The notes under the pieces: generated by a model | Seen by the model: only the letters and a program-made list of their open reading frames with translations | What the model was told of the DNA's origin: nothing | The model's database searches: none | DNA from: CAWBLP01 sp963789495 | GTDB lineage: Bacteria > Pseudomonadota > Alphaproteobacteria > Acetobacterales > Acetobacteraceae | Direction: 5' to 3' | NCBI GenBank assembly: GCA_963789495.1 | Contig: CAWBLP010000010.1 | Coordinates: 434,001 to 498,000 of the forward strand | Length of the DNA stretch: 64,000 nucleotides | Shown: positions 62,691-64,000 of the stretch, piece by piece | Layout: each line of letters opens with the position of its first letter | Position numbering within the stretch: the stretch's first letter is position 1 | Translations under genes and position numbers: made by a program

Positions 62691-63999
62691 CTAGAACGCC
62701 AACAGATTGTCGCGCAGCATGACGTGTTCGTAGCGTCTGCGCACCACGCCCAGTTTCTGCAGCGCCGGCACCAGTCCGTCGGCGATCTCGGAGATGTAGC
62801 GCCGGGTGAATTCCGGATCGGTCACCAGGAAGCCGTCGCCGCCGACCTCCTGCATGATCTCCACCATCTGCTGCGCCACCTTGTCCGGCGTGCCGGTCAG
62901 ATCGGCACCCTGCACCGATCGCCCGGCGCGGATGATCTCGCGCGGCGTGCGGCCGGAATACTGCGCCGCCGTCGTCTGATGTCCGTTGGAGGTCAGCACC
63001 GGCAGTTTCTCGTCCAGGTCGTATTTCGAGAAATCGATCCCGGTCAGCCGCGACATATGCGCCAGGTAGAAATCCACATGGGTTTCCGCTTCGTGGATGC
63101 GGGCCTCCTTGCGGGCGATCGCAAACTCGGCGAACTCGTCCACGATCGGCGCGATCAGGAACAGGATCTTGATGTGATCGGGATTGCGGCCGAATCCCTC
63201 GGCCTGTGCACGGATATCGTCACGGAACGCCTTCATTGCCGGCACACTGTTCGCGGAGGAGATGATGGTTTCCGCCCAGCGCGCCGCGAAGGTGCGGCCG
63301 CGGCCGGACCCGCCGGCCTGGCAGATCACCGGATGACCCTGCGGCGAGCGCGGCGCGGAGAGTGGGCCGCGCGAGCGGAAATAGTTTCCTTCGAAATGAA
63401 TTGGCCGGACCTTGGCAGGATCGGCGAAGATCTCCTGCTCCCGGTCGATCACCATCGCGTCGGCGTCCCAGGAATCCCAGAGCTGCTTCACCACGGTGAC
63501 ATACTCGTCCGCCATGTCGTAGCGCTGATCATGCGGAAACTGCCGTTCGTGGCCGTAGTTCTGCGCACCGCCGTCGTTGCTGCCGGTCACCAGGTTCCAG
63601 CCCGAGCGTCCGTCGCTGACATGGTCCAGCGTGTTGGTCAGCCGCGCCAGCATGAACGGATTGTACTCAGTGGTGGACAGAGTGGTGACGATGCCGATGT
63701 GCGACGTGGCCTGGATCATGAACGGCGCCAGCACCGAGGGATCGAGCTTCGGTGAATTCGATCGCGTAACGCAGATAGGTTTCGTGTGAGTTCTTGTAAG
63801 TATAAGGGATGTTGCAGGAGTCTTCGATCATCACGTAGTCGAAGGCGGCGCGCTCCAGTTCTTTGGCCAGATGCACCAGCAGGTCGGGCTTTACCCAGTT
63901 CTGCGGGTCCGGGCCGCCCCAGGACTGGCGCCATCCTTTCGGGCCGTAGCCTTTCGATATGAACCAGGCAAGATGAAACGGATTCGTCGCCATCGGCAA
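62691..63999 (-). pseudogene. LLM-class flavin-dependent monooxygenase (NtaA/DszA-like), frameshifted
   Basis: The N-terminal frame (63999 or 63993 start, MATNPFHLAWFISKGYG) gives WGGPDPQNWVKPDLLVHL, and FDYVMIEDSCNIPYTYKNS. It derails after HETYLRYAIE. One extra base near 63750 separates it from KLDPSVLAPFMIQATSHIGI, NTLDHVSDGRSGWNLVTGS, VICQAGGSGRGRTFAARWAE and the C-terminus RRRYEHVMLRDNLLAF. Combined length, about 435 residues, is normal for FMNH2-dependent monooxygenases of the nitrilotriacetate/dibenzothiophene-sulfone type. Substrate unknown; no flavin reductase is seen in the window. The single indel could be a sequencing error. Confidence 0.85.
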
Positions 64000-64000
64000 T

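Noticed and set aside
61419..63755. Plus-strand open frame of 778 codons
   Set aside because: It crosses the LysR gene out of frame, the palindromic repeats and the antisense of the monooxygenase; no domain is seen.

Overview
The window is GC-rich DNA from an alphaproteobacterium, most likely an Acetobacteraceae-type member of the Rhodospirillales. The support is a NadQ-type NAD regulator, a CarD regulator, a MinCDE set, an intracellular polyhydroxyalkanoate depolymerase, a recO-parC pair and abundant GC-rich palindromic repeats between genes. No rRNA, tRNA or CRISPR array was seen.

Region 1 (1-14.1 kb) starts with an edge-truncated PHA depolymerase and an intact glutathione transferase. A block rich in broken genes follows: a cupin, an SMP-30/gluconolactonase and a DegP protease, then a six-gene minus-strand operon cut at its far end by an IS630 remnant. 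In transcription order the operon encodes a small carrier protein, an acyl-CoA dehydrogenase, an amino acid:[carrier protein] ligase (a seryl-tRNA-synthetase-like enzyme), a DUF1839 protein, a family 2 glycosidase and a two-domain alpha/beta hydrolase. All six are frameshifted, yet most of the overlapping stop/start junctions survive. This is the most unusual content of the window: a carrier-protein aminoacylation pathway of unknown product that appears to be decaying, or that lies in a badly sequenced stretch.

Region 2 (14.5-24 kb) is housekeeping: a methyltransferase, minE-minD-minC, nadC, nadA with a tandem palindromic operator, small conserved proteins, carD, nadQ (the probable repressor acting on that operator) and a TPR protein. 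Region 3 (24.2-25.4 kb) is an IS630 element whose two reading frames join at an A7 slippery run.

Region 4 (25.4-38.6 kb) looks like a catabolic set for hydantoins and N-acyl amino acids: hyuA and hyuB, two N-acyl-D-amino-acid deacylase-type amidohydrolases, a LysE exporter and an enolase-superfamily enzyme, flanked by two CobW-type GTPases. Region 5 (38.8-57.7 kb) mixes DNA maintenance (recO, parC), a periplasmic binding protein, trehalose-phosphate synthase beside a glycosyltransferase, a hydroxyacyl-CoA dehydrogenase, arylamine N-acetyltransferase, a frameshifted ferredoxin reductase, YjbQ, a GST, a PhyH-like protein with a duplicated N-terminal module, and a DsbA/FrnE-like protein. Region 6 (58-64 kb) holds an ISNCY-like element with complex terminal repeats, an MFS/GNAT pair divergent from a LysR regulator, and a frameshifted flavin monooxygenase at the edge.

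Two modules of GC-rich palindromic repeat recur between genes at 18.3, 18.6, 35.7, 50.5 and 62.4-62.7 kb. Fragments of dead genes (MFS, DUF4214, VapC) sit in several other gaps.
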